Part shown: positions 1 to 7,880 of the stretch, piece after piece
Layout: the number at the start of each line of letters is the position of its first letter
Numbering within the stretch: position 1 is the first letter of the stretch
DNA from: an uncultured Saprospiraceae bacterium
Lineage (GTDB): Bacteria; Bacteroidota; Bacteroidia; Chitinophagales; Saprospiraceae
Direction of reading: 5' to 3'
Length of the DNA stretch: 41,849 nucleotides
NCBI GenBank assembly: GCA_937921555.1
Contig: CAKZUV010000172.1
Location: 1 to 41,849 of the forward strand
Position numbers and translations under genes: made by a program
The notes under the pieces: generated by a model
What the model saw: only the letters and a program-made list of their open reading frames with translations
Database searches by the model: none
Told to the model about the DNA's origin: nothing

Positions 1-117
1 TCTTTGGAGAGAAAAGCGAGCAGCTGGAACAAAAAAATCCGAGGATGGCCTAATATTGAAAGAGAACTTGTTCAAAGATACGGGGAGCGATATACTAAAT
101 ATTTAAAAAATGACTAG
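1..117 (+). CDS. C-terminal fragment of an unidentified protein
   Basis: An open frame runs from the first base of the window to a TAG at 115-117, giving 38 residues of a protein that begins outside the window. The tail is basic and aromatic (it contains RGWPNIERELVQRYG and ends YTKYLKND). No motif is decisive and I do not recognise the family. The stop is followed by about 200 bp of repeat-rich DNA before the next gene, which fits the end of a real gene, but a chance frame cannot be excluded. Confidence 0.45.
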   Translation, partial: SLERKASSWNKKIRGWPNIERELVQRYGERYTKYLKND

Positions 118-143
118 ACACAGTTAAATGAACATTCCCTATT

Positions 144-224
144 GCGTTCGCGATAAAAGATATACACGTTAAAGAATCTCTGCGTTCTCTGCTCCTTTGC
201 GCGAAAAACACTTTACCAAAGCAG
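144..224 (-). repeat. Dispersed CGCGCAAAG repeat, copy 1
   Basis: Read on the minus strand this stretch has CTGCTTTGGTAAAGTG, then TTTTTCGCGCAAAGGAGCAG, AGAACGCAGAGA and finally CGTGTATATCTTTTATCGCG. The same ordered blocks recur at 28492-28568, 30614-30728, 31548-31627 and 31701-31780, with a shorter trace at 26551-26592. It is non-coding and lies between the first gene fragment and the GH3 gene. Confidence 0.8.
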
Positions 225-227
225 TCC

Positions 228-306
228 CACCAATAAACTGATAACCAATAACTGATTAACCGATAACTAATCACCAATTAACCGACAACTAACAACTGAT
301 ACAACT
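228..306. repeat. Low-complexity AACTGATAACCAAT-type repeats
   Basis: About 80 bp of imperfect short repeats built on AACTGATAACCAAT, AACCGATAACTAATC and AACCGACAACTAAC. The stretch ends just before the ATG of the GH3 gene at 314 and so forms its leader or promoter region. No ribosome binding site or clear -7 box can be picked out. Confidence 0.6.
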
Positions 307-313
307 AAAAAAC

Positions 314-3226
314 ATGAAACGAATCCTAACGCTACTATGCTCCCTCCTCTTCCTCAGTGCCACCCATCCTCCCAACGATGCCCGCGAAGAATGGGTAGAA
401 AACACCTTCAATTCACTGACCCAAGACCAGCGAATTGCACAGTTATTTATGATCCGGGCGCACTCTGACAAAGGCCCCGACCACATCAATAAAGTTACCA
501 AACTGGTCCGCGATTATCAGGTGGGCGGTCTCTGTTTTTTTCAGGGAACACCCGAAAAACAAGCCGAATTGACCAATAAATATCAGCAGCTCAGCAAGGT
601 ACCGCTCATGATTTCTATGGACGCAGAATGGGGACTGGGGATGCGCCTCAAATCTTCTACCATCAGCTTTCCGCACAATTTGGCGCTCGGGGCGATTCAA
701 AATAATAATCTATTGTATGACATGGGACTGGAGGTCGCCCGGCAGTGTCGCCGCCTCGGGGTACACGTCAATTTTGCACCGGTAGTGGATATTAATAACA
801 ACAAAGACAATCCAGTCATCAATTACCGTTCGTTCGGGGAAGACCGCTACAACGTGGCCTCCAAATCGTACATGTATATGAAAGGAATGCAGGATGGAAA
901 TCTGATGGCTTGCGCCAAACATTTTCCCGGACACGGAGATACCAACGTGGATTCTCACTATGACCTCCCGATAATTCAACACAACAGGGCCCGACTGGAC
1001 AGCATCGAAATGTTCCCTTTCCGGGTACTGGCACAACACGGGATGCAAAGTATGATGATTGCCCATCTGCACGTTCCCGCAATCGATCCTACGACCAACC
1101 GTCCCACGACGCTTTCTCCCAGGGCGGTCAACGAAATTTTAAAACAGGAAATCGGTTTTGACGGACTGATCTTTACCGATGGTTTGGGTATGAAAGGGGT
1201 TACCAAACATTTCCGCGCGGGCGAAGTGGAAGCCAAAGCCCTCGTCGCTGGCAATGATATTCTGTTACTGCCACAGGATGTTCCCGCTGCCCTGAAAGAA
1301 ATTAAAAACTACATTGCTTCCGGCGAATTATCCGAAGCGGACGTAAATGAAAGTGTACGCCGGGTGCTGCGCGCCAAGTACGACCTGGGCATTTCTGAAC
1401 CACAACGGGTCGCCGCCACCAATTTACGTACCGACCTGAACACGCCCGCCGCTCAAGTGCTGAAAAGAAAACTGATCGATAATTCGCTGACCCTGGTCCG
1501 CAACGATCAGCAGATTGCTCCTATCGAAGATATTGATAATAAAAAAATTACCGTGTTAAGCATTGGAGAAAACGCCCGTACGCCTTTTCAGAATACACTT
1601 GCTAAGTACGGTGAGTTTACACAAAAAAATATTGGAAAAGAAATCAGCGGCAGCCAAAGCACCCGGTTATTACAACAATTCAAGTCACAGGATTTGGTCA
1701 TTGTCAGCCTCCACGACATGAGTAGCAGATCTTCCAAAAATTTTGGTATTACGAGTAGTACCCGGAACTTTCTGGAAAAACTGGGACAACAAAATAAGGT
1801 ACTTTTGGTTGTTTTTGGAAATCCTTACAGCTTAGAATATTTTGATAATTTGAATAATATTCTGCTGGCATACGATGACGATGAGATGGTACAGGAATCT
1901 GCTGCTCAGGCTATTTTCGGGGCTACGGGTATCAATGGTCGCTTGCCCGTAACTGCATCTCCACGATCCCATTTCAACGCCGGCGTGACCACGAATCCCC
2001 TCTTTCGTTTTGGCTATGACATTCCGGAAAGTGTGGGTCTGAACAGCATGGTACTCAACCAGATTGACGACCTGGCTAAAGACGCAATTGCCACCAAAGC
2101 GACCCCCGGATGTGTCGTATTAGTGGCCAAGGATAATAAAATTGTTTTTCACCGTGCCTACGGTCACCACACCTATTCCAAGCGTACCAAAACTCAAAAA
2201 GACGATATCTTTGATCTGGCTTCTATTACCAAAATAGCGGCGGGAACGCTCTCCGCCATGAAGCTCTACGAAGAAGGAAATATCAATATTTATCAGCCGA
2301 TGAGCACTTATATTCCCGAGCTGCAAAACACCGACAAAAGAGACCTGGTCATCTACGATATCATGGCCCACAAAGCCGGACTAAAACCGTGGATTCCTTT
2401 TTTTGAACAAACAGTCAGCGGCTCCAAACGCAATCCTCGTCCTTCTTCCAAAATTTATAAAAAACAAGTAAACGGTAATTACTTTGTTCCGGTAACCAGC
2501 AAATTATTTATGCTTTCCAGTTTCCGGGATACAATGTGGAATCAGATTTTTCGCTCTCCCCTGCGGGTAAATAAAAATTATAAATACAGCGACCTTGGTT
2601 TTTATCTCGTAGACCGGATGGTAAAAAACAAATCCGGAATGACCCTGGATCAATACGCCGACAAAAACTTCTACCAACCATTAGGATTGTCCAATACAAG
2701 TTTTAATCCGTGGAAAAAATATCCCATTCAGCGGATTGTACCTACGGAAGAGGACAAGTACTGGCGACGTCAGCGCGTACAGGGTTACGTACACGATATG
2801 GGCGCGGCCATGCTTGGAGGCGTGAGCGGGCATGCGGGTTTGTTTTCCACAACTACCGATCTGGCCGTGATCATGCAAATGCTCCTCAACGGCGGTTACT
2901 ACGGTGGCCGGCAATTTTTACAGCCCGGTACGGTACAAACTTTTACGACCCGCCACAGCGGAGATACCCGGCGGGGCATTGGCTTTGACATGCGCGAACT
3001 CGATCCCAGCCGCTCTCAGAACATGAGCAGTCTGGCTTCCGCCAATACATTCGGTCATCTCGGTTTTACGGGCACCTGTGTCTGGACCGACCCCGACGAA
3101 AATCTCATTTATATTTTTCTCTCCAACCGTACTTACCCTTCCATGCGTAACAATAAACTGGGACGCGACGATTACCGCCCCAGAATTCAGGATGTGATCT
3201 ACCGGGCGCTAGACCCGGCGCTTTAG
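314..3226 (+). CDS. Glycoside hydrolase family 3 / serine beta-lactamase-like fusion protein
   Basis: A 970-residue exported protein with two catalytic modules. Residues 1-16 form a hydrophobic signal sequence. Residues about 30-360 are a GH3 N-terminal barrel of the NagZ type: the signature KHFPGHGDTNVDSH lies at 202-215 and the candidate nucleophile Asp289 sits in FTDGLGMKG. A linker resembling the GH3 C-terminal domain follows to about 575. Residues about 590-965 are a class C beta-lactamase/penicillin-binding-like serine hydrolase with SITK (Ser637, Lys640), a YSD motif at 758-760 where YxN is usual, and HAG at 840-842. The family acts on beta-linked N-acetylglucosamine and D-Ala-containing peptides, so a role in peptidoglycan turnover in the periplasm is likely but inferred. 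This fusion recurs in Bacteroidota. The ATG at 314 places the signal peptide correctly. Confidence 0.9.
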   Translation: MKRILTLLCSLLFLSATHPPNDAREEWVENTFNSLTQDQRIAQLFMIRAHSDKGPDHINKVTKLVRDYQVGGLCFFQGTPEKQAELTNKYQQLSKVPLMISMDAEWGLGMRLKSSTISFPHNLALGAIQNNNLLYDMGLEVARQCRRLGVHVNFAPVVDINNNKDNPVINYRSFGEDRYNVASKSYMYMKGMQDGNLMACAKHFPGHGDTNVDSHYDLPIIQHNRARLDSIEMFPFRVLAQHGMQSMMIAHLHVPAIDPTTNRPTTLSPRAVNEILKQEIGFDGLIFTDGLGMKGVTKHFRAGEVEAKALVAGNDILLLPQDVPAALKEIKNYIASGELSEADVNESVRRVLRAKYDLGISEPQRVAATNLRTDLNTPAAQVLKRKLIDNSLTLVRNDQQIAPIEDIDNKKITVLSIGENARTPFQNTLAKYGEFTQKNIGKEISGSQSTRLLQQFKSQDLVIVSLHDMSSRSSKNFGITSSTRNFLEKLGQQNKVLLVVFGNPYSLEYFDNLNNILLAYDDDEMVQESAAQAIFGATGINGRLPVTASPRSHFNAGVTTNPLFRFGYDIPESVGLNSMVLNQIDDLAKDAIATKATPGCVVLVAKDNKIVFHRAYGHHTYSKRTKTQKDDIFDLASITKIAAGTLSAMKLYEEGNINIYQPMSTYIPELQNTDKRDLVIYDIMAHKAGLKPWIPFFEQTVSGSKRNPRPSSKIYKKQVNGNYFVPVTSKLFMLSSFRDTMWNQIFRSPLRVNKNYKYSDLGFYLVDRMVKNKSGMTLDQYADKNFYQPLGLSNTSFNPWKKYPIQRIVPTEEDKYWRRQRVQGYVHDMGAAMLGGVSGHAGLFSTTTDLAVIMQMLLNGGYYGGRQFLQPGTVQTFTTRHSGDTRRGIGFDMRELDPSRSQNMSSLASANTFGHLGFTGTCVWTDPDENLIYIFLSNRTYPSMRNNKLGRDDYRPRIQDVIYRALDPAL

Positions 3227-3359
3227 ATTTCACAAAAAATCAAAAATTTTAAGCTAGAAGGGTTTAATCAATAGACTTAATTTTTAACCTTTAGTTCACT
3301 TACATTTGGACTTAGTACTCCGTACACTATACCAATACCATCACTCAAAACAAATCCCA

Positions 3360-3453
3360 GACCGCAGAGCGGTCTCATTATGTTAGCCACCATAGGTGGC
3401 GATCAATCGACCCCGTAGGCGGTCGCATTATTTTTTTTGACAAGCAGATCGAA
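3360..3453 (+). repeat. Tandem hairpin array (GACC..GGTC family)
   Basis: Two perfect hairpins, GACCGC-AGA-GCGGTC (3360-3374) and GCCACC-ATA-GGTGGC (3386-3400), are followed by an imperfect third with arms GACC and GGTC (3409-3424). The first is followed by TCATTATGTTAGCC, the third by GCATTATTTTTTTTGACAAG and CAGATC. The tail of the third is matched on the minus strand at 27910-27957, which makes this a dispersed family rather than a one-off terminator. Confidence 0.75.
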
Positions 3454-3543
3454 AAATACCACAATAATCATATTTGACAAATTCACCCATTTACGTATCA
3501 AACAATCCGTACATCAAAAAATCCGTACATCCACAGAATTAGT

Positions 3544-3551
3544 TATCTTTA
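3544..3551 (+). promoter_or_regulatory. Probable -7 box (TATCTTTA) of the permease gene
   Basis: TATCTTTA differs at one base from the Bacteroidota -7 consensus TAnnTTTG and lies 17 bp before the ATG at 3569, which gives a very short leader. No TTG-type -33 element is evident. Confidence 0.4.
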
Positions 3552-3568
3552 CGCATACAAAATTGTAA

Positions 3569-4786
3569 ATGAATCTACCGCTAAAAATAGCCCGACGTTA
3601 TCTTTTTGCTAAAAAAAGTACCAATGCCATCAACATCATTTCCGGCATTTCTGTCTTTGGTATTTCCGTCGGAACCGCGGCGCTGATTCTTGTTTTATCC
3701 GTATTTAATGGTTTTGAAGATTTGATTACCGGATTATTCAGCAATTTTAATCCGGATATCAAGGTGACCATCACCGAAGGAAAAACCTTTGACGCTGATA
3801 CCGTGATGATTGAAAAAATAGCCGCTTTACCCGCCATTTCCATCGTATCACAAACCCTTGAAGAAACTGCGTTATTTGTTTATAATAAAAATGAAAGTGT
3901 CGGCATCCTGAAAGGCGTAGATGATTACTATAAAGATGTGACGGGTATTGACACCACTTTGCGCGAAGGCGAATACCGTTTTCAGGATGGGAAACGCGAG
4001 ATGGCCGTGCTCGGAGTCGGCATCCGCAATAAGCTTTCGGTCAACGTGGGAGATTATCTGTCAGCGCTGGAAGTATACATGGCCAAAAGAAAAAACACGG
4101 GACTGATGTCCAAACCATTCAATAAAAAACTGATCTATCCCACGGGAACTTTTGTCATTCAGCAGGATTTTGACAGCCAGTATATTTTGAGTTCGCTTTC
4201 CTTTGCGCAAAATATTTTACAACTAAAAAATAAAATTGGTGCACTGGAAATTCAAATCAACGGGGATGCGGACCCACAACTGGCCGCCGCCGAAATCCGT
4301 AAGATTGTCGGAAATAAATTTACCGTCAAGGATCGTTACCAGCAGGACGAAGCTTTCTTTAAAATTATGAATATTGAAAAATGGATGAGCTACGCCATTC
4401 TCTGTCTGACCCTGATTTTGGTGGCCTTTAATATGATCGGTGCGCTGTGGATGATTGTGCTGGATAAAAAACAGGATATTTCAATTCTCCGCTCTATGGG
4501 AGCTACCCGTAAGGTTATCCGGCAAATATTTTTGAGTGAAGGAATACTGCTCGGCGTTCTGGGCATGTTGTTGGGGTTCTTTTTTGCGGTAGCATTTTAT
4601 GTGGCCCAGAAATCATTCGGAATCGTTCCGATTCCCGCAGGATTTGTGGTCGATGCCTATCCGATCAGTATGCGGCTTCCCGACTTTATCGTGGTGGCAA
4701 TTACCGTACTTGGTATTACGCTGATTGCGTCGCTTCCGGCCGCTTTTCGGGCCGCCAGAGTTCCTGCCATCATCGCGGCGGATTAA
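3569..4786 (+). CDS. ABC transporter permease, LolC/LolE (FtsX) family
   Basis: A 405-residue inner-membrane permease. It has an N-terminal membrane helix (about 22-47, in SGISVFGISVGTAALILVLS), a large periplasmic MacB-PCD-like domain (about 50-270), and three C-terminal helices within about 272-400. The conserved FtsX cytoplasmic loop ISILRSMGATRKVIRQIF is present. Its length and layout match the lipoprotein-releasing permeases that extract lipoproteins from the inner membrane. The matching LolD-like ATPase is not adjacent; the only candidate here is at 37652-38326, on the opposite strand. The lipoprotein-release role is assigned by family; a related FtsX-type exporter is the alternative. 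Confidence 0.85.
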   Translation: MNLPLKIARRYLFAKKSTNAINIISGISVFGISVGTAALILVLSVFNGFEDLITGLFSNFNPDIKVTITEGKTFDADTVMIEKIAALPAISIVSQTLEETALFVYNKNESVGILKGVDDYYKDVTGIDTTLREGEYRFQDGKREMAVLGVGIRNKLSVNVGDYLSALEVYMAKRKNTGLMSKPFNKKLIYPTGTFVIQQDFDSQYILSSLSFAQNILQLKNKIGALEIQINGDADPQLAAAEIRKIVGNKFTVKDRYQQDEAFFKIMNIEKWMSYAILCLTLILVAFNMIGALWMIVLDKKQDISILRSMGATRKVIRQIFLSEGILLGVLGMLLGFFFAVAFYVAQKSFGIVPIPAGFVVDAYPISMRLPDFIVVAITVLGITLIASLPAAFRAARVPAIIAAD

Positions 4787-4801
4787 TTCCCAAACCATTC
4801 G

Positions 4802-4809
4802 TATATTTG
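4802..4809 (+). promoter_or_regulatory. -7 box TATATTTG
   Basis: An exact match to TAnnTTTG, 38 bp before the ATG at 4847 and 15 bp after the permease stop. It suggests that the small gene downstream has its own promoter. No clear -33 element is seen at the expected distance. Confidence 0.45.
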
Positions 4810-4846
4810 TAAGCGTTATTTAAGAATTTTTAAAAATTCAGAAATC

Positions 4847-5203
4847 ATGGAAGAGTGGCAACTCGATTTTAAGTGGCTGGAAGTGCGACATTACGTTAAA
4901 GATAGTTTGAGCCGGAAGGAACTTCCCGACCTTAATGGAATTCTGTTTATGATCGGTATCCAGGAACTCGGACGCTGGCAGGAAAAATTTACCAAAGAGG
5001 AAAAACAGGACTTGATGCACATTGCTGTCTGTCGCCTGCTGAGCATTGATGGTTTTTACGAATTTGCGGGCCGGGATGCCGATGGATGGCCGCACTGGAA
5101 AGCGCTGAGAGGATTTACCATGAAAGGGGTCAAAGACCAGGAATCACTGTTGAAAGAAAAAATCATTCAGTATTTCGCCGCTGAAAAAGAACAGTCCAAT
5201 TAG
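4847..5203 (+). CDS. Conserved hypothetical protein, about 118 residues
   Basis: A compact soluble protein without signal peptide or membrane helix. Its notable features are charged and aromatic runs: WLEVRHYVKDSL near the N-terminus, LPDLNGILFMIGIQELG (about 27-43), FTKEEKQDLMHIAVCRLL (about 49-66) and FAGRDADGWPHW (about 74-85). From memory this resembles small uncharacterised proteins seen across Bacteroidota; no function is known to me. It follows the permease by 60 bp on the same strand and may be read from its own TATATTTG box. Coding is well supported by composition and clean boundaries. Confidence 0.75.
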   Translation: MEEWQLDFKWLEVRHYVKDSLSRKELPDLNGILFMIGIQELGRWQEKFTKEEKQDLMHIAVCRLLSIDGFYEFAGRDADGWPHWKALRGFTMKGVKDQESLLKEKIIQYFAAEKEQSN

Positions 5204-5210
5204 GAAAGAC

Positions 5211-5252
5211 ATTGAATATTGAATATCCAATATTCTATATCCAATATTGAAT
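5211..5252. repeat. ATTGAATATCCAATATT short repeats
   Basis: A 42-bp AT-rich tract built from GAATATTGAATATCCAATATT followed by an inverted or near-repeated CCAATATTGAAT. It starts a few bases after the stop of the small hypothetical gene and can fold on itself, but there is no T-run to make it a convincing terminator. Confidence 0.5.
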
Positions 5253-5347
5253 CCCGGATGGCCTTCCATGAAACAAGGTAATCTTTTTAATAATTGAATA
5301 TCCGCTAAATAAAACTCAGCCTATAATTCGCAACAACCTATTTTACA

Positions 5348-5992
5348 ATGAAAAAAATACTATTCCCGATCTTTTTATGTTTAATGATGTTTTCAGCTTG
5401 TGACAACAACAAGAAAACTTATGCCCTGATAGAGACCGACTTTGGAAATATCAAAGTCTTGTTATACGATGATACACCGTTACACAAAGCAAATTTCGTA
5501 AAACTCGCCAACGAAGGGTTTTACGACGATCTGCTTTTTCACCGGATCATCAAAGGGTTTATGATGCAGGGAGGAGATCCCGATTCACGGGAAGCAACAC
5601 CCAATCGTCCCTTTGGTAGTGGTGGTCCTGGCTATCAGGTACCCGCCGAACTTGGTCACCTGCATTACAAAGGTGCCCTAGCAGCGGCCCGTAACGGAAA
5701 TCCAGAAAAGAAATCTTCCGGCTCCCAGTTTTATATTGTTCATGGTAGTCCGGTACAGGATGCAACGCTGAACTCGATCGAAAAAAGACAAGGTTTTACC
5801 TATAACGAAGCGCAACGAAAAAAATACGCAGAAGTAGGGGGTACGCCGCAACTGGATATGGATTATACTGTTTTTGGAGAAGTAGTCGAAGGACTGGACG
5901 TAGTAGATAAAATTTGTAGCGTTCCCAAAAATCCGAGTTTGGGTGACCGCCCCATTGAAGATGTCAAGATGAAAATCAGTATTGTAAAATAA
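5348..5992 (+). CDS. Cyclophilin-type peptidyl-prolyl isomerase, lipoprotein
   Basis: A 214-residue cyclophilin that isomerises proline bonds during folding of exported proteins. The signal sequence ends in a lipobox with Cys18 (MMFSAC), so the mature protein should be lipid-anchored in the cell envelope. The cyclophilin core covers about 25-212, with LLFHRIIKGFMMQGGDP containing the catalytic Arg of the FHR motif, a later SGSQFYIV strand, and DYTVFGEVVEGLDVVDKI near the C-terminus. It carries the insert common in Bacteroidota cyclophilins, between the SQFYIV strand and the VFG strand. The next gene, 47 bp downstream, is a close paralogue, so the pair probably arose by tandem duplication and may be co-transcribed. 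Confidence 0.93.
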   Translation: MKKILFPIFLCLMMFSACDNNKKTYALIETDFGNIKVLLYDDTPLHKANFVKLANEGFYDDLLFHRIIKGFMMQGGDPDSREATPNRPFGSGGPGYQVPAELGHLHYKGALAAARNGNPEKKSSGSQFYIVHGSPVQDATLNSIEKRQGFTYNEAQRKKYAEVGGTPQLDMDYTVFGEVVEGLDVVDKICSVPKNPSLGDRPIEDVKMKISIVK

Positions 5993-6039
5993 ATTTTAAA
6001 CAAGCTCTAAACTTCAAAAATTTCGCTAAATATTTTTTC

Positions 6040-6921
6040 ATGCAATTATTCCGTTTTTTACTATTTATCAGTACGCTGCTCTTTTTGAGTTCTTGCGCAA
6101 AAACCATCGCTAATTTTGGTTTTACCGAACCCGAAAAGCCCGCTCCCGCGGTCGTTAATTTTGACAATCAGTCTAAAAATGCGGAATCCTACGAATGGAA
6201 TTTTGGAGATGGCACCATCAGCAACGAGGCAACACCACAGCATACTTTTAAATCTTCTGGCAGTTATGTTATTTCCTTAAAAGCCATGAAAGGTGGTAAA
6301 GTTTCAACGATCAACAAACAACTGACTATTCAGCCTCCAAAAGTTTGTCTGGTAGAAATCGAGACGACCCTCGGAACTATGAAGGCAGTCCTCTACGATG
6401 CCACGCCGCAACACCGGGACAATTTTCTGAAACTGGCCGAAGAAGGATATTATGATGATCTGCTTTTTCACCGGGTCATTAATGGTTTTATGATTCAGGG
6501 TGGAGATCCGGAATCCAGAAATGCGGACGCCAAAGCAAGATTAGGCGGTGGAGGTCCCGGCTATCAGATTCCGGCAGAATTTGTGGATACCCTGGCACAC
6601 GTCAAAGGCGCACTCGCCGCGGCCCGGACCAATAATCCAAAGAAAAAATCTTCCGGCTCGCAGTTTTATATCGTTCAGGGACGAAAATTGAGCGATGGTC
6701 AACTGGACATGATGGAAGCACAAAAAGATATTCGTTACACCCCCGAACAACGGGAAATTTATACTACTCAGGGCGGTACTCCGCAACTTGATCAGGAATA
6801 TACCGTATTTGGACAAGTAATAGAAGGACTTGACGTCCTGGACAAAATTGCGGCCACGGCCACAGCACCCGGTGACCGGCCCAAGATGGATATTAAAATG
6901 AAAATAAGACCTATAAATTAA
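6040..6921 (+). CDS. PKD-domain cyclophilin (peptidyl-prolyl isomerase) lipoprotein
   Basis: A 293-residue paralogue of the preceding cyclophilin with an added N-terminal domain. The lipobox is LSSC (Cys19). Residues about 36-98 form a PKD domain, recognisable by YEWNFGDGTISNEATPQHTF, an immunoglobulin-like fold usual in surface proteins. The cyclophilin domain (about 103-292) has LLFHRVINGFMIQGGDPESR, KKKSSGSQFYIVQG and EYTVFGQVIEGLDVLDKI. The likely role is folding of exported or outer-surface proteins; the PKD domain may position the enzyme or bind a partner, which is inference. Confidence 0.92.
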   Translation: MQLFRFLLFISTLLFLSSCAKTIANFGFTEPEKPAPAVVNFDNQSKNAESYEWNFGDGTISNEATPQHTFKSSGSYVISLKAMKGGKVSTINKQLTIQPPKVCLVEIETTLGTMKAVLYDATPQHRDNFLKLAEEGYYDDLLFHRVINGFMIQGGDPESRNADAKARLGGGGPGYQIPAEFVDTLAHVKGALAAARTNNPKKKSSGSQFYIVQGRKLSDGQLDMMEAQKDIRYTPEQREIYTTQGGTPQLDQEYTVFGQVIEGLDVLDKIAATATAPGDRPKMDIKMKIRPIN

Positions 6922-7109
6922 TAATTGCAGTCTGGATTTTAAATGAATGAGCAGCATCAAATAAGTAGCAATGACAGCGTTGTTTATCTGATTTTTTGCT
7001 TTTTGCTTTTGGCCACTTGCGCTTAAGCACTTTCGCTTTTATAGCAAATTAGATCAAAAAACAGCACTATAATTCTCTGTAAATCTCGTCTTGCACGAAT
7101 ACTAAAAAA

Positions 7110-7880
7110 ATGTCAAAAAAATTAATTCTTGGTGTGGATGTAGGAGCTTCGGGTATCAAAGGAGCACTCGTAAATATCAACACCGGAGAGATGGTTACCG
7201 ACCGGTTTCGGGTACCAACTCCTTCCCCCGCGACCCCAAAAAACATGGCAAAAGCCTTTAGTCAAATTGTAGAACATTTTGATTATCAGGGTCCCGTTGG
7301 TTGTGGGTTTCCGGCAATTATCAAAAAGAATGTCGCCAAAAGTGCTTCTAATATTGACAAATCCTGGATCGGTGTCAACATCAGTGAAGTCTTCGGAAAA
7401 GCGGCAGATTGTAACGTGTACGTGACCAACGACGCGGATGCGGCTGGTGTAGCGGAAATGAATTTTGGATTAGGAAAAAATAAAAAAGGTATAGTCGTAT
7501 TGATTACCATCGGTACCGGCCTTGGCTCGGCGATGTTTTTCGATGGAAAATTAATTCCCAATACCGAATTCGGACATTTTTATTTAAAAAATCAGTCTAA
7601 AGTGGCCGAGGCTTTCGCCGCAGATTCTGTTCGTAAAAAGAAAGATTTGTCCTGGGAAGAATTTGGTAAACGGTTTAACGAATACCTCGAAACACTGGAA
7701 AGAATCACTTCTCCCAACCTGATCATTCTTGGTGGTGGAAGTAGCAAAAAGTTCGATCTTTTCAAAAAGAAAATTAAAATAGAAACGGAAGTCGTTCCCG
7801 CACAGTTAAGAAACGAAGCGGGAATCATCGGCGCGGCGGCTTATGGTTTTCAGCAGGCCAAAAAGATGGTTACTTCGTAA
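7110..7880 (+). CDS. ppgK: Polyphosphate glucokinase-like ROK family kinase
   Basis: A 256-residue sugar kinase of the ROK family. The N-terminal phosphate loop is DVGASGIKG (10-18), the candidate catalytic Asp108 sits in TNDADAAG, and the second phosphate motif is GTGLGS (135-140), followed by EFGH (153-156) and LIILGGGSSKKF near the C-terminus. Its short length and the lack of the ROK zinc-binding cysteine cluster match polyphosphate-glucose phosphotransferases, which make glucose 6-phosphate from polyphosphate (some also use ATP). It stands alone, 188 bp after the PKD cyclophilin. Donor preference cannot be read from the sequence. Confidence 0.85.
   Translation: MSKKLILGVDVGASGIKGALVNINTGEMVTDRFRVPTPSPATPKNMAKAFSQIVEHFDYQGPVGCGFPAIIKKNVAKSASNIDKSWIGVNISEVFGKAADCNVYVTNDADAAGVAEMNFGLGKNKKGIVVLITIGTGLGSAMFFDGKLIPNTEFGHFYLKNQSKVAEAFAADSVRKKKDLSWEEFGKRFNEYLETLERITSPNLIILGGGSSKKFDLFKKKIKIETEVVPAQLRNEAGIIGAAAYGFQQAKKMVTS

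Larger units (their letters stand above)
3227..3568. other. Intergenic region with hairpin and ATCCGTACATC repeats
   Basis: This 342-bp gap holds no gene. It contains three consecutive hairpins at 3360-3424, a short direct repeat (AATCCGTACATC twice) at 3498-3536, and a probable -7 promoter box for the downstream permease gene at 3544-3551. Confidence 0.7.

Noticed and set aside
3360-3424. CRISPR array
   Set aside because: The repeats are hairpins of differing sequence with irregular spacing and no cas genes; direct-repeat identity is lacking.
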